Source of the DNA: Talinum fruticosum
Lineage: Eukaryota > Streptophyta > Magnoliopsida > Caryophyllales > Talinaceae
Direction of reading: 5' to 3'
DNA: 64,000 nt
Assembly: GCA_021018815.1 (NCBI GenBank)
Contig: JAITYX010000021.1
Span: 7,531,001 to 7,595,000, forward strand
Position numbers and translations under genes: made by a program. Below are positions 24,012-34,552 of this stretch, piece by piece. Below the pieces are notes generated by a model. That model was given only the letters and a program-made list of their open reading frames with translations. It was not told the DNA's origin and made no database searches. Within the stretch, counting starts at the first letter, position 1, and every line of letters begins with the position of its first letter.

Positions 24012-26675
24012 TGTAACAACCCGACCCTAAACCACATTGTTTACTCAATTAATTCATTAATTATAAGATCTATATGATTGAGCGCGTGCACTTCAATTCG
24101 AGATTTTATATTTAAATTATTTTTATACATGCGTTATGCGAGTAAAGGTGACGAAGTGGCCCTAATAAAAAAAAATCTCATAATAAAGTTATAATTTGTG
24201 AACACTATTATTAAAATAAAATTAAAAAGTAATAATAATACTATAAATAAATAAATAAATAAATAAATGCGAGAAAAGAAAAAAAATGGAGATGAAATAA
24301 ATTAACCAGATTTTTTAGAAATATCCAGATACAAGAATTATCCGGAATTAAGTAGAAAAGAAAAAGTGAGGCGGTTAAAACCAAAATAATCGGGCTTCAA
24401 TTCACTTGCCTCACTCGCTTCCCTCCTCCCGTTCTTCCCTGCTTCCCCGCTCCTCCCGTCCTCCCCTGCTTCTTCTTCCCCGTGGGCGTCCTCTCCGGCC
24501 ACCGGCGCCGGTGACGCCGGCGGGAGACCAGCGCCAGCCGCCTCTCGTCTCTCCCTGTCTCGCTTCCTCTCTCTCGCGCTCTCGCTGCCTCTCCCTTCCT
24601 CCCGCTAAGCGCTGCGGGACTCCTCGCCGCGGCTCGCTTGGCAGCCAACCCCAACCGCAGTCGCTGCCGGAGCTTGTCGCCGCCTCGCCGGGTAGTTGCT
24701 GGTGCAGGTGCCGTCCACCGCCACCCTCCGCTCGTCCTACTCAACTTCTCCTCCGAATTTGAAGGTAAACGTTAAACCCTAAGTTATCAAATTCCTTATT
24801 TGTTTAAGCAATTGTAATGGTAAATTGAAGTATATAATCTAGAGATATATTTGTGAAGTGAATTTGAAAATTGATTGGAGAATATTCAAACCGGTATGAA
24901 TGATCGAGGTAGGGCAGTGGATGAATTGATTGTGTATAGAGGTAAATTCTTTTAGGGAATTATAGTGTAGAGAACGAAATTAGGGATGTTTGGTTATGTA
25001 ATTGAGTAACTGGATGGATTTTGAGATTTTGGGGAATGACTATATTGAGCAAAGTAGGGCAAAGTATATGCATAAGTTGAACTGGCTAATGTGTAATTGC
25101 GAGAGGTTGAGAAAATAGTTCAAATATTGAGCATGCTTAATTGTGATTGCGAATGTGAATTTTGTGGTGAAAGTAATGCCCATGACCTTAAGTTGGTATA
25201 TGTATGAATTTTGAGCAATTTGGGTAATTGTGAAGTCTCCCTATGGAAAGACATTGGTAGATTAAGTAATCACTTAGCTATGGGTTTGAATTCGATGAAG
25301 TGAGAAATAAAGAAATAACGTTAGGAATAAGGATCGAAAGATAAGTTGGGCTTGGCAAATTAATCAAATTAGTTGCATCTAATAATAACAATAACAATGA
25401 CAATGATAATAATAACAATATTAACTATGAAGTGTTTAGGTACTTGTACACATGCATAAGTACATATATACATGTATATGTGGGTTTTCATTCTCTTGAT
25501 TCGAGTCCGTAACGCATTACACCGTGGGCATATCATTGCTGGATCTAGTCGACTACTTTAACGAGTACATGCTCAATTAAGATCTAAACAGAATTAGCGC
25601 AAGGGAGTTGAGTAATAAAAATCTTAGTTTGATCGATTACTTAACAAATAAAGAAAATAAATCAAATTACCAACGATTATACGAATTCAAGCATTAAAAC
25701 TCAAGAAAAACATTATTAAGAAGGGAAATCTATTTGAAACAAAACTGAGGCCACTTCGGTTGCTGGAAAGCTAGCAACTTAAATTTTCATAAAAAGGGGA
25801 GAAAGCAAACATCCTCGGTTCGAGTACGTTCATTGCCTCGTACCTTTCAAAAACTCACATATTTCATCAAATCTCAACATTTCTCATATATACAAATAAC
25901 AATGAATCATTTACAAGGCAAGTTTTGCCACCTAATTAAGTGGTCCCCGCCCAATTATCAATTACCAAGGGCTTAGGCCGCCAATTATACCGCGCGCGTC
26001 AACTCGGGTTATCGATCGGCCGGGGTGACACCTGTTCAACGATCGTATCAATTACCAAGGGGTTCCACTTCCGGATAATAACCGGCAAGCAATTTTACTT
26101 ATATTCTCTCCCCGATTTCAAACTAAAATGAATTGAAATGCGCGCGCTCAATCAATGTGTTTCAAAATTATTTTACTCGTGCAGGAATGTTCGTGCTGAG
26201 TTTCGACTCATTCTTTGAATTATTTTTGATGTTTTGGTTTTTAGGAAAGGCATCTGTTAACAACCCTTCGCCTAAGAAGCCTGGTGGGAGCAAGACATAG
26301 CCGGGTATTTCATTGCCATTGTTCTATGTTGGACTAGATGCTCACAGTGGACGCTCATCCTCGCTAATTTTGGGTTTGACTTCGGGTTGTAATTTAGCAT
26401 TGTGTATTTCCTATTATAGTCCGTTGTAATGGTCACTAATGTTTGTAAATACGTAGCAAAACTATGCTTGGGATTGGCTACTCAAGTTGTCGGGATGACA
26501 CCTGCGACACAGCGGAGGCATAACCACTAGACACTCGTTTATTATGGTATTTTAAGTCAGCCTTGTCCTTTTGTTAGGGCGGCGGTAACGCCTTCAGCTA
26601 TTAACTTCCGCTGCGACCTTACCTAATATTCTCGGATTAGGGAGTTATTAGGTGACGGTAATCGAGGGCGTTACA
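24012..26675 (+). mobile_element. Gypsy-type solo LTR, 2664 bp, perfect TSD
   Basis: Begins TGTAACAACCCGACCC and ends GAGGGCGTTACA, with AAATA on both sides (24007-24011 and 26676-26680). Its ends and interior match the LTR of the chromodomain gypsy element at 36969-39688 in the opposite orientation. No internal domains or second LTR are present, so it is a solo LTR, the product of LTR-LTR recombination. It splits copia element 2 between gag/protease and GAG-pre-integrase; removing it with one TSD copy rejoins the copia frame (TLSSYLNTSTTHN). Confidence 0.93.
24396..24770 (+). other. GC-rich leader-like block inside the solo LTR
   Basis: A GC- and CT-rich stretch stands out from the AT-rich LTR and ends GAATTTGAAGGTAAACG, a good splice-donor match (AAG|GTAA). 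Corresponding blocks occur in the gypsy 3' LTR (39190-38868, minus) and in the solo LTR at 43370-46231. Open frames run on both strands, but the sequence is low-complexity and I do not call a protein. It may be the transcribed 5' leader of the LTR. Confidence 0.5.
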
Positions 26676-27897
26676 AAATAAGAGGAGAGAGTACCGGGGA
26701 GGCCGTCATATGTGAAGTTGCACCGGTGTCCATGTACCAATTATTATCCGGAACAGCAAGACTCATGGTATGAAGGGCGGCTTCGATATCGGTTGGTGCG
26801 TGAGCGACGTGGGCTTGCGGAGAACGGCCCAAGATGCCGGCCTGATTGGAGGCAGGCCGGGGGACGAGGCAGTGGGGTATGGGCATGGAGGAGCAGCCCA
26901 AGGACCCCACGCGGCCCAAGGTGGAGGAGCAAGCCACCGGGCTTGCGGTGCCCAGTGCCCGGGTTGATAGAAGCTGGCGGCGGAGTGTGGTGCGAGGGCG
27001 GCCGATGTCTGCGGCAGCTTGCTGGGAACCGCCACGACCCTGCCACGGCCATGGCTGCTGCGACCACGACCGCTGTAATGGTGACGGGAAGAGTTCCGAT
27101 GAGCAGATGCTGAATCTGGAGGAGGAGAGGGATGTGGGGCAGGTGTGGTGGTGAGGAGAGCGGTAGGGGAAGAGTTGACGGCAGCGAGTTGTTTGGCTTT
27201 GCGAGTTTCTTCAAGAATGAGGCGGGAGCGGGCTTCATAAAAGGTAGGAAAGGGAGTAGTTTGTTGAAGAAGAGTAGCAAGATTGTCATAAGTATCATTC
27301 AAGCCCGCAATAAGTTGGAGAACGAGCCGTTGTTGAGAGACAGGGACATCAACATTGGAGAGTTGGTCGGCAATTATTTTTAACTCCCGACAGTAGGCAG
27401 AGACATTGGAAAAATTATCAAGACGAACTTGATCGAATTGATTTTCCAAGTACAAGGCTCGGGAAGACTTGTTGTCTTGGAAAATATTGGCTAGCCGTTC
27501 CCAGACATTTTGAGCAGAGAGAGTTGGGTTCGATGATGGTGGTGAGGAGATTGTGAGAGATGGTGCCATAAATCCATTGGAGAACGATGGCGTCAAGGCG
27601 GGACCATAGATTGGGATCAACAACGTCGGCGTCAGTAGCATCGGAATCTGGGAAGAAGAGGTAGGATCGGTAGTGGCGGTGTAGGGAAGGATATGATCAA
27701 GGACTTGGTAGACGCGATAGTGAATCTTAAATAATTCGGCCCAAGAAGAGTATTGTACTTTTTCAATTTCAAGAGTAATCGGGATGAAATTTTTGATGTT
27801 ATTGACAGCAAGAGCGGGGTGGAAGGAAGGAGGAGCATGGAAGGATAAAGGAGAAGGGGAGGCCGATGGAGGGAGAGAGACGCCGAGGGGTGCAGGC
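26671..27897 (-). pseudogene. Copia 2 gag and protease start
   Basis: Minus-strand gag of the UBN2 type: EIEKVQYSSWAELFKIHYRV, then LTISSPPSSNPTLSAQNVWE, LYLENQFDQVRLDNFSNVSA, LVLQLIAGLNDTYDNLATLL and FYEARSRLILEETRKAKQ. A Gly/Pro/His-rich tail follows and then the protease-like DTGATSHMTASP (with YMDTGATSH, D-T-G). The frame enters the solo LTR at 26680. The ATG is not clear because the frame runs out of the 5' LTR. Confidence 0.85.
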
Positions 27898-28046
27898 TGC
27901 TCTCATTGATGATGATACAATGATACTTATACAAAGTACAAGAGATAATTTAGGCTAAAATCAAGGGAAGGATATTTACAATATCCTAAACTAATGCTAA
28001 GGGATAATACAAGAATAAAATTATTTCCATAATTATATCTAATAAT
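27898..28046 (-). repeat. Copia 2 5' LTR (149 bp)
   Basis: Near-identical to 20653-20801. Differences seen: one A/G at about 28013, two transitions near 28037-28039 and the last two bases. Directly inside it the minus strand reads GCCTGCACCCC rather than a TGGTATCAGAGC-like primer-binding site. Confidence 0.9.
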
Positions 28047-29869
28047 ATTGCACCGAATAATTTTTGTATGTAATATGAAAATAAATAATAATATAAAATA
28101 AAATAATTAAAGTAATTAAATGTGTTGATGAGTGGATTTTAAGGGTATTATTTAATTAGATGAGCCTTATTGGTGAGTCTTACATTATGGAAGTAAGGAT
28201 TTAGGAGAGAGAAAAATGAGGCTCTTAGCTGATATGCAATCAGTAGGCTCTCACCAGGTGAGCCTAAAACAAGCTCGCCCACTTGGAGATGCTCTTAGTA
28301 TTTAATAGAAAATATTTTAGATAAGTTCCCAAAATTTAAGTTCAATTCACAAGAAATAACTTCAACTTAGGAAAAATAAATTTAATTTAATAAGAATAAA
28401 TTTAAATTAGTAAAATTTTAAATAAGTTCCACAACTTGAACACAATCCTTGACATAAAGATTTCCTAAATTCCTTTCTATATTTACCCTTATTATTAAAC
28501 AAAAAAAATGTCTTATTGTCAATTAATGACTGAAAAGCACCCCCAACCGTCCACAAACCCCCCCAAATTAAAAAAAAACCCATAGAAAAGGAAAGGTCAA
28601 TAACGAGGTACTGCCCCTAACATTTTTAGTAGTAGTAGTAGTAACAGGAGGGTAATTTTTTTTTTATTATCATTACTTTACTATTATTACTAGTTCAGAT
28701 ATATGTGTTATCCCGAAATTAACTACTCAAATAATTATATGACACTTCAAAAATATCATTACATAATTGTTTAACCAATAATATATTTAAATTAAATGCA
28801 TTAAGCATAATAATTGAAAGTACTATTTCATAATAAATTAGAATAACAAATATATTTAAAACTAATCCCAAATAATAAATTAGAATAACAAATAATAACT
28901 CAACTCTGCATTGTTTTCACCAAGTAATAAGCAATCAATTCGATTCTAAGATAAAGTAACAAACTCAAAAGTTTTTTAAAGATTATTATTTAAGCCAATT
29001 TTTACTAGACATAAAATTAATAACTACCTTATGTGTTGTGTTGCGAGTAAATCTATATTGATTTTTTTGTCTAATTTAATTTTGTAAATTAATTTATAAG
29101 ACTCGTGATAAAAGGAAAATAATTTTTCTACCAAGAACTTAACTCTAATAAAAGAGAGATCCAAAATATATACAAAAAAAAACAAACTCAAAGTATTGTC
29201 CTCTACAAAGTTTGTAATAGTAGTCCTACTAGAGCTGTTAAAAATTTAGATTCGAATCAAATTCGGATCGAACAAATCGGTCAATGTATAAAATTGACAA
29301 ATATTTGTTTCAATATCCGGTTTTTTTCAAGTCGGACAAATCAAAATTCGAGTCAAGTCAGGTTCAGACGACCGAAATAAGAAAATATTATGCCCGAATT
29401 TAAAATTTGGACGAATAATTAATCACCATATCCGATTTTTTCTCCAAATCAAATAAATTTGAATATTTAGATAAAATAAAATTCTGCTAGCGCTAAATCC
29501 TATGTTCTTTGGTAGAAAGCGACGAAATAGTTAGCTTCAGGATGAGTCAGAAAGGAGAAGTCAAGCAAATCAAGCAAACAAAAATTTTGGGAATTTTGAG
29601 AAAATTCAAACCTCGTATTTTCTAGGAATTTTGAGAATAACTAAGTAGGGAGTGACAATGACTGAGTATTTGTTTAAGGAAGAAAGTTCATAGTTTTGAA
29701 AAAAATTTAAAAAAATTGACTTGGAATTGCATGCCCTATTTTGTCGCCCATCTTATTCACTTAATTAAATCTCAAAAATAAAATAATAGAAAATAGGGCC
29801 GAAAATCCAATTTATGAGGAAGAATCATACAACATTTTGACCGACTTCATATTAGTGTTTCCCACTGCC
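28047..29869. other. Gene-free region upstream of the polyketide synthase
   Basis: AT-rich DNA with a MITE candidate at 28120-28290 (right end CTTGGAGATGCTCTTA), an AGT-repeat at 28628-28643 and a short polypurine/AT-rich zone. Around 29229-29460 a run of CGAATC/TCGGA-type motifs after CTAGAGCTGTTAAA resembles the left part of a hAT-like MITE, but I did not find its right end. The last few hundred bases serve as the polyketide synthase promoter region. Confidence 0.45.
28120..28290. mobile_element. Possible MITE fragment
   Basis: The right side reads AAGCTCGCCCACTTGGAGATGCTCTTA, the kind of end shared by many plant MITEs, and resembles the right end of the candidate near 19690. GAGGCTC/GAGCC motifs repeat in both directions in the interior (TGAGCCTTATTGGTGAG, TAGGCTCTCACC, GGTGAGCCTA). 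No matching left end or TSD was found. Confidence 0.3.
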
Positions 29870-29877
29870 TATAAAAT
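29870..29877 (+). promoter_or_regulatory. TATA box of the polyketide synthase gene
   Basis: TATAAAAT lies 82-89 bases upstream of the ATG at 29959, a suitable distance for a short leader. The stretch from 29920 to 29957 is a GA-rich (GAGAGA) tract within the presumed 5' UTR, common in plant core promoters and leaders. Confidence 0.55.
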
Positions 29878-29958
29878 CCCATGAATCTCAAGCGGTGATC
29901 ATATCCAACGCAGCCAGACAGAGAGAGAAACACACACAGAGAGAGAGAGAGAGAGAGG

Positions 29959-30625
29959 ATGGAGAAGTTGAATGAGATAAGGAGAGGCCAAAGGTCTGAG
30001 GGTGTGGCTAATGTTCTTGCCATTGGGAGAGCTAACCCACCAAACTATGTTTATCAGGCCGAGTATCCTGACTATTACTTCAGGGTTACTAATTCTGAAC
30101 ATATGATCCATATGAAAGAAAAGTTTAAGCGTATCTGTAAGTTTTATTCTTCTATCACTTTACTTCTAACCATTGTCTTTGATGTTATTCAAAATAAGGA
30201 TCTTATAAAAAAGATATTTTCAGAAAACTTATTTATTTTGCATGGCATAATTATTTTAGTTTTAATATCTGTCAACTATATCGGCAGAAAAAAATAATGT
30301 ATAAATTAGTTCAACCTTATATGTGAAAATGTATTATACGCGTAATTTTATAAGTGTAAAAAATAATATGTCAAAAGATGATATTATACTAATTATAAAT
30401 TAAGAAAAGACGTATCATTTTGCACTTTAAAAACAACTAAGCGTTTGCAAACGCATGCTGCAATAAAGTACCTTCAATATGCTTCCCTCTAATATTTCCA
30501 CTCTATATATGTATTCACTTTTCGAACTTAATAATTTAGCTTAATATTAGATATGTTCGTTTTAGCTGTTTTAGTATTTAGGGGTTATTAGATGATTATG
30601 ATTTAATTTAAAATTTTATTAGTGA

Positions 30626-30673
<48 letters not shown>

Positions 30674-31219
30674 CAAACATAAAATTTTAATTAATAGTAA
30701 TTGTTAGCAATTACGAGTGGTTAGATTATAAACATTTAAATGAACCGTGAATGTAAATGGACGTTGACACCTTACAAGGTTAGTAACAATAATTGATCTA
30801 AGAATAAAAAGGTGACGCATGAATACATTGTACTTGGCGGTGTTCATTGGTCACGAGGATCGGAAATTGAATAAGAGAAATTGGTGTGTCGAGGATCGGA
30901 CAAAAAAAATTGGACCAAACTTGGACCACCCAAACACCAAAAACCGAATAAGAAAAATTTTGTGAGTCGTGGACATGACCAAATATGATCGATTCGGTTT
31001 GGTCCGGTCTTCGGCCGGTTCGGTCCAATCTAATCTTCACCTGGTCTAATTTTAGACCGAATGACACACAACTCTAATTGTACTGGACATGTACGGATGT
31101 AGTAGCCTAGGGTTCTACAGTGCATTATTGCTGGAGTATGCGACACCTAATAATGCATTTCCAGAATTCAGGACATGAATTGTGTTCAACTTTGCGGTTA
31201 CTATTACTGGTTCAGTGGT

Positions 31220-31268
<49 letters not shown>

Positions 31269-32542
31269 TTAAGATGTTATGATTAGCTGTTATGCTATTA
31301 ACAGATTATTAGAAATTAGCGGTTACCAATGATTACGATTAGTAATCACCAATTTTTATTAATAATTATGATTAGGGGTTAGCAATTGTCAATAGTTACA
31401 ACAATCAATGGTTATAAACGCTAAAATGAACGTAACTTAATAGTTAGAAATTAAATGGATTACTTTGGAGTTTGAATAAAGTCTCTAGTATAATAATTTT
31501 TTGTTTATCTAACTACTTCAGTGAACATGATTTATACCATACAGGTGATAAAACCATGATAAGGAAGCGGCACTTCTTCTTGACGGAAGAAATTCTTAAA
31601 GAAAATCCAAGCATGTTAAGTTATGGGGAGGTTTCTCACGATGGTCGTCGGCAAATGACGGTGGAATACCTTCCTAAGCTGGGCAAAGAAGCTGCTCTCA
31701 AGGCTCTCAAGGAATGGGGGCAGCCGAAATCCAGAATTACTCACCTCATTGTGTACAACACCCTCGCCTTGTCTATGCCCGGGGCGGACTACGAGATGGC
31801 CAAGGCCCTCGACCTCGACCCCTCCGTCCACCGGACCGTCATGTACTTGGTTGGGTGCCATGCCGGGCCCCACATTCTGCGCCATGCCAAGGACATCGCG
31901 GAGAACAACAAAGGGGCCCGGGTTCTCATCGTTTGTGCTGAGATCACCGCGGTCAACTTCCATGGGCCGTCTGAGGCCCAAGTTGACTCCTTGGTGGGCC
32001 AGGCCCTCTTTGGGGATGGTGCTGCCGCGGTTATTGTGGGGGCTGACCCGGATGAGCACATGGAAAGGCCGTTGTTTCAACTCATTTCGGGTGTCCAAAT
32101 GACCATACCCAACACCGATGGGGCCGCCTATTCGGAGATTATCAGCATGGGACAGACTTTCCACCTACGGAAGGATCTTCCTTGCTTGATTTCCGACTAC
32201 ATTGAGAAAAGTCTGGTGGAGATCTTTTCGCCCCTCGAGATTAGCGATTGGAACTCCTTGTTCTGGATCGCGCATAATGGTGGGCCTGCAGTTCTCAACA
32301 ACATCGAGGCCGAGCTTAAGCTTGATCAGGACAAGCTCAAAGTGGCTAGGCATGTCCTCAGCGAGTTCGGAAACATGTCTAGTGTGGGAGTCTTGTTCAT
32401 GATGGACGAGATGAGGAAGAGGTCCGTTGAACTAGGAAAGTCCACCACTGGGCTTGGCTCCGAATGGGGAGTTATGTTTGGGTTCGGACCGGGACTCACC
32501 ATTGAGGCTCTGGCCCTACACAGTGTGCCTCTCATGTATTGA
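29959..32542 (+). CDS. Type III polyketide synthase (chalcone synthase superfamily), divergent active site
   Basis: Cytosolic homodimeric enzyme that condenses a CoA starter with malonyl-CoA. Exon 1 is 29959-30136 and exon 2 is 31545-32542; the GT-AG intron splits the Cys60 codon after its first base, the conserved CHS position. The product is 391 residues with no stops and aligns without gaps to CHS numbering. Conserved: Cys164 (VGCHAGP), His303 (WIAHNGG), Asn336 (FGNMSS), gatekeepers Phe215 and Phe265, Ser338, Thr132, Thr194, CoA-contact Lys55/Arg58/Lys62 and the GFGPGL loop. Changed relative to CHS: Ser133 to Leu, Gly134 to Ala, Phe165 to His, Gly168 to Pro, Thr197 to Asn, Asp255 to Tyr, Gly256 to Ser, Leu263 to Gln, Pro304 to Asn. 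Position 197 and 256 changes are known to alter starter choice and chain length, so it is probably not a chalcone synthase; the product is unknown. Confidence 0.93.
30625..30673. repeat. (TAA)n microsatellite in polyketide synthase intron
   Basis: About 16 uninterrupted ATA/TAA triplets near the 5' third of the intron. A second tract of similar length lies in the same intron at 31221-31266. Confidence 0.95.
30835..31076. mobile_element. hAT-like MITE in polyketide synthase intron, 242 bp
   Basis: Flanked by a perfect 8-bp duplication ATTGTACT (30827-30834 and 31077-31084), the hAT target-site length. The ends are related: TGGCGGTGTTCATTGGTC on the left and, as reverse complement, TAGAGTTGTGTGTCATTCGGTC on the right. 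The interior contains CGGTTCGGTCC/GGTCCGGTC-type motifs and no coding sequence. It lies within the single intron, so the coding sequence is unaffected. Confidence 0.75.
31221..31266. repeat. (TAA)n microsatellite, second tract in the intron
   Basis: About 15 ATA/TAA triplets about 280 bases before exon 2 of the polyketide synthase. Confidence 0.95.
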
Positions 32543-32625
32543 GCCTGAGCCTGAGCCACTAGTGATTGCCGATGTCTTCAATCTAGGTGTTTCTTCTTTT
32601 TAGTACTCACATAAGAGTGTCTTAA

Positions 32626-32653
32626 CAATAATAATAATAATAATAATAGGCTG

Positions 32654-32689
<36 letters not shown>

Positions 32690-32690
32690 G
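32626..32690. repeat. (TAA)n microsatellite 3' of the polyketide synthase
   Basis: Two TAA arrays (about 32626-32647 and 32653-32690), each followed by TAGGCTGA or a close variant, suggesting a local duplication of the array with its flank. Confidence 0.9.
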
Positions 32691-33689
32691 GCTGATTTTG
32701 GATGAAATTGTTTCACTTAGCACAACAGTAGTAAAACCGAAGTAGAGTCGTGTGTGTTTCCCCAGTGAGAAGAAATTGATGTCATCGTTGTAAAACCGTC
32801 GTTAAATGTTTTATGTAACTTTGATGGATGAATAAGCAATGAATGAGGTTGGCATTTGTACCAAAATAAATTGCACTTCCAAGTCCCAAATCTGACTGTC
32901 GTTCCAACTCTGATGGTATTAGTACGAATCACAACAGTATTAAACGGAGAACTGGTCTGCGGCCAATGGCGTGGAAAGATGAATTCCCCTGCACATGAGA
33001 ATTAGGGTCAGTACTTGTACCGTGTGTCGTAGTGTCTTTCTCTGTGGTTGACCACTTCGCTTCTGTTCTGCTTCAGTGGCCTCATCTCCTTCCCAAACCA
33101 ATTGTTCCGACATAATATATTGACAGACTACGATTCGTCGAGAAATATCGATTATTGAAAAGCGACCAGCAAACTTTGAATGGGGATTTTTCCATCGATA
33201 AGCTTGTATTTTGTTCATATATAAGCAATTTTCCATCTATTTTCAAATCTATATCAGACTACATTCTTGTAATTGAACTGCAATGGGTAGCGATTAATAT
33301 CACTATCTTTTAGAACCGACAAAATTAGTCCAATACGAATAATTTAAATTTATACCGAATATAATGTAACCTAATACCAAAATCTAAATTTATCATACCT
33401 GAATCTCACCCAACATAAAATGTGATTGAGTAAGAATTAACCTCAATTAAATCAAACTCAAACTTAAAATCTAAGTAACTCAAATAATCCAACTTAAAAG
33501 TCTTGTTTGATAGATGTTGGAGTTTGAAGTGGGTTACAATGCCACATTGATAAAATAAAAGAGCTTGACCATATCTATAAGTTCATAAGTTACTCCTATC
33601 ATTGCCATTTAGTTTTGGATAGAATCTCACTTCAAATTTATTAGATGCATTTCTCATACCTTCAATATACTTTTTTTTTTCTAAAAATA

Positions 33690-34080
33690 AGTTCAAATAA
33701 GTTTTTTTTGTGCAAGCAAGTTCACATAAGTTAAGTTCAATAGCTATAAGTGTGAATAATTTAAAAAACTGTGAGAATAAGTTCCGGCAAGTTTAGTCTA
33801 GCAAGTATAAATTTAAATAAGTTAAGTTTCAATAAGCTTTACAAAAATAAGTTGAAAAGTTATACCAAAATAATAAGTTTAGTTTAGTCAAAAAAAAATT
33901 ATAATACAAAAAGTGTTGGTTTAACGATAAAGAATGAAGTCCTATATATATAAGATCTTATATTCAACTATTTCATTCCCTACTATTTATTGTACTTCTT
34001 TTTCTAGGTCTTCTGAAAGAAAGAGGGAAATTCAAATAAGTTTAGTCAAATAAATATAAATTTAGATAAGTTAAGTGTTG
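33690..34080. repeat. Diffuse AATAAGTT-type short-period repeat
   Basis: Motifs such as AATAAGTT, TAAGTTAAGTT and CAAATAAGTT recur irregularly across about 400 bases, with a weaker patch at 28310-28440. The period is not constant, so it is degenerate low-complexity DNA rather than a clean satellite. Confidence 0.55.
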
Positions 34081-34433
34081 TTTTGGGCTAACTGATCGGA
34101 TGACACCTCTTATATTGAATTACTGTACCATCATTTTTTAAGGGGAAATTGACAAAAAGTGACAGAGAGAGAGAGAGAGAGAGAGAGAGGGAAGGATAAA
34201 GAGGGTTTCAACCCAAACTAGCACCAACTCGTCTAAAAAATTATTCTAAGTATTTTTCTCCGCCGTTTTGTCTCGGTCTCTCACCCCTCTCTCTATCAAA
34301 ATAAGTTAAAAAAGGACATAGAGAAAACAACCCCACAAAAAAGTTCCCCCACATAAAACAAAAAAGAAAATGTCAAAATTGAGGTACTGCACCTACCATT
34401 TTTGTTATTATCATTACTTTGGGTATCATAATT

Positions 34434-34552
34434 TGTGAAAAATATACGGTCAAATGACTTATCAATATAAGAGTCTAGCATTTTATATATATAGGAGATA
34501 ATACAGAAAAATAATTTACAATTATTTTATATACAATAATATGTCTAATACT
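34434..34552 (-). repeat. Copia 3 3' LTR
   Basis: Follows RNase H and a purine-rich tract (minus strand TTGAGGGGGTAATAG). On the minus strand it starts AGTATTAGACATA and ends in CACA. The start lacks the usual TG in both copies. Confidence 0.8.

Larger units (their letters stand above)
20652..28046 (-). mobile_element. Ty1/copia retrotransposon 2, short near-identical LTRs
   Basis: Two 149-bp LTRs (20653-20801 and 27898-28046) flank minus-strand gag, GAG-pre-integrase, integrase, RT and RNase H. By eye the LTRs differ at about three internal positions plus the last two bases, so the insertion is fairly young. Probable target-site duplications are ATCGC (20647-20651) and ATTGC (28047-28051), one mismatch. 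A polypurine-like GCGGGGGTG precedes the 3' LTR. No canonical tRNA primer-binding site follows the 5' LTR; gag sequence begins almost at once. A 2.66-kb solo LTR (24012-26675) interrupts the protease region. Frameshifts in RT make it inactive. Confidence 0.9.
32543..34433. other. Gene-free region 3' of the polyketide synthase
   Basis: Begins with the 3' UTR of the polyketide synthase. A third (TAA)n array at 32626-32690 is interrupted by TAGGCTGA, which recurs at its end. A 98-codon minus-strand open frame (33236-32940) matches nothing I recognise. From about 33690 to 34080 short AATAAGTT/AAGTTCAA-type motifs recur every 10-20 bases. A (GA)n tract lies at 34161-34189. Confidence 0.5.

Noticed and set aside
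24397..24762. 115-118 codon open frames on both strands in a GC-rich block
   Set aside because: Low-complexity Arg/Ser/Pro-rich translations of an LTR leader-like block; no domain, and frames are open on both strands because stops are rare in GC-rich DNA.
31616..32164. 182-codon minus-strand open frame
   Set aside because: It is antisense to exon 2 of the polyketide synthase and has no recognisable domain.
32940..33236. 98-codon minus-strand open frame 3' of the polyketide synthase
   Set aside because: No recognised domain and no supporting signals; left as unassigned DNA.
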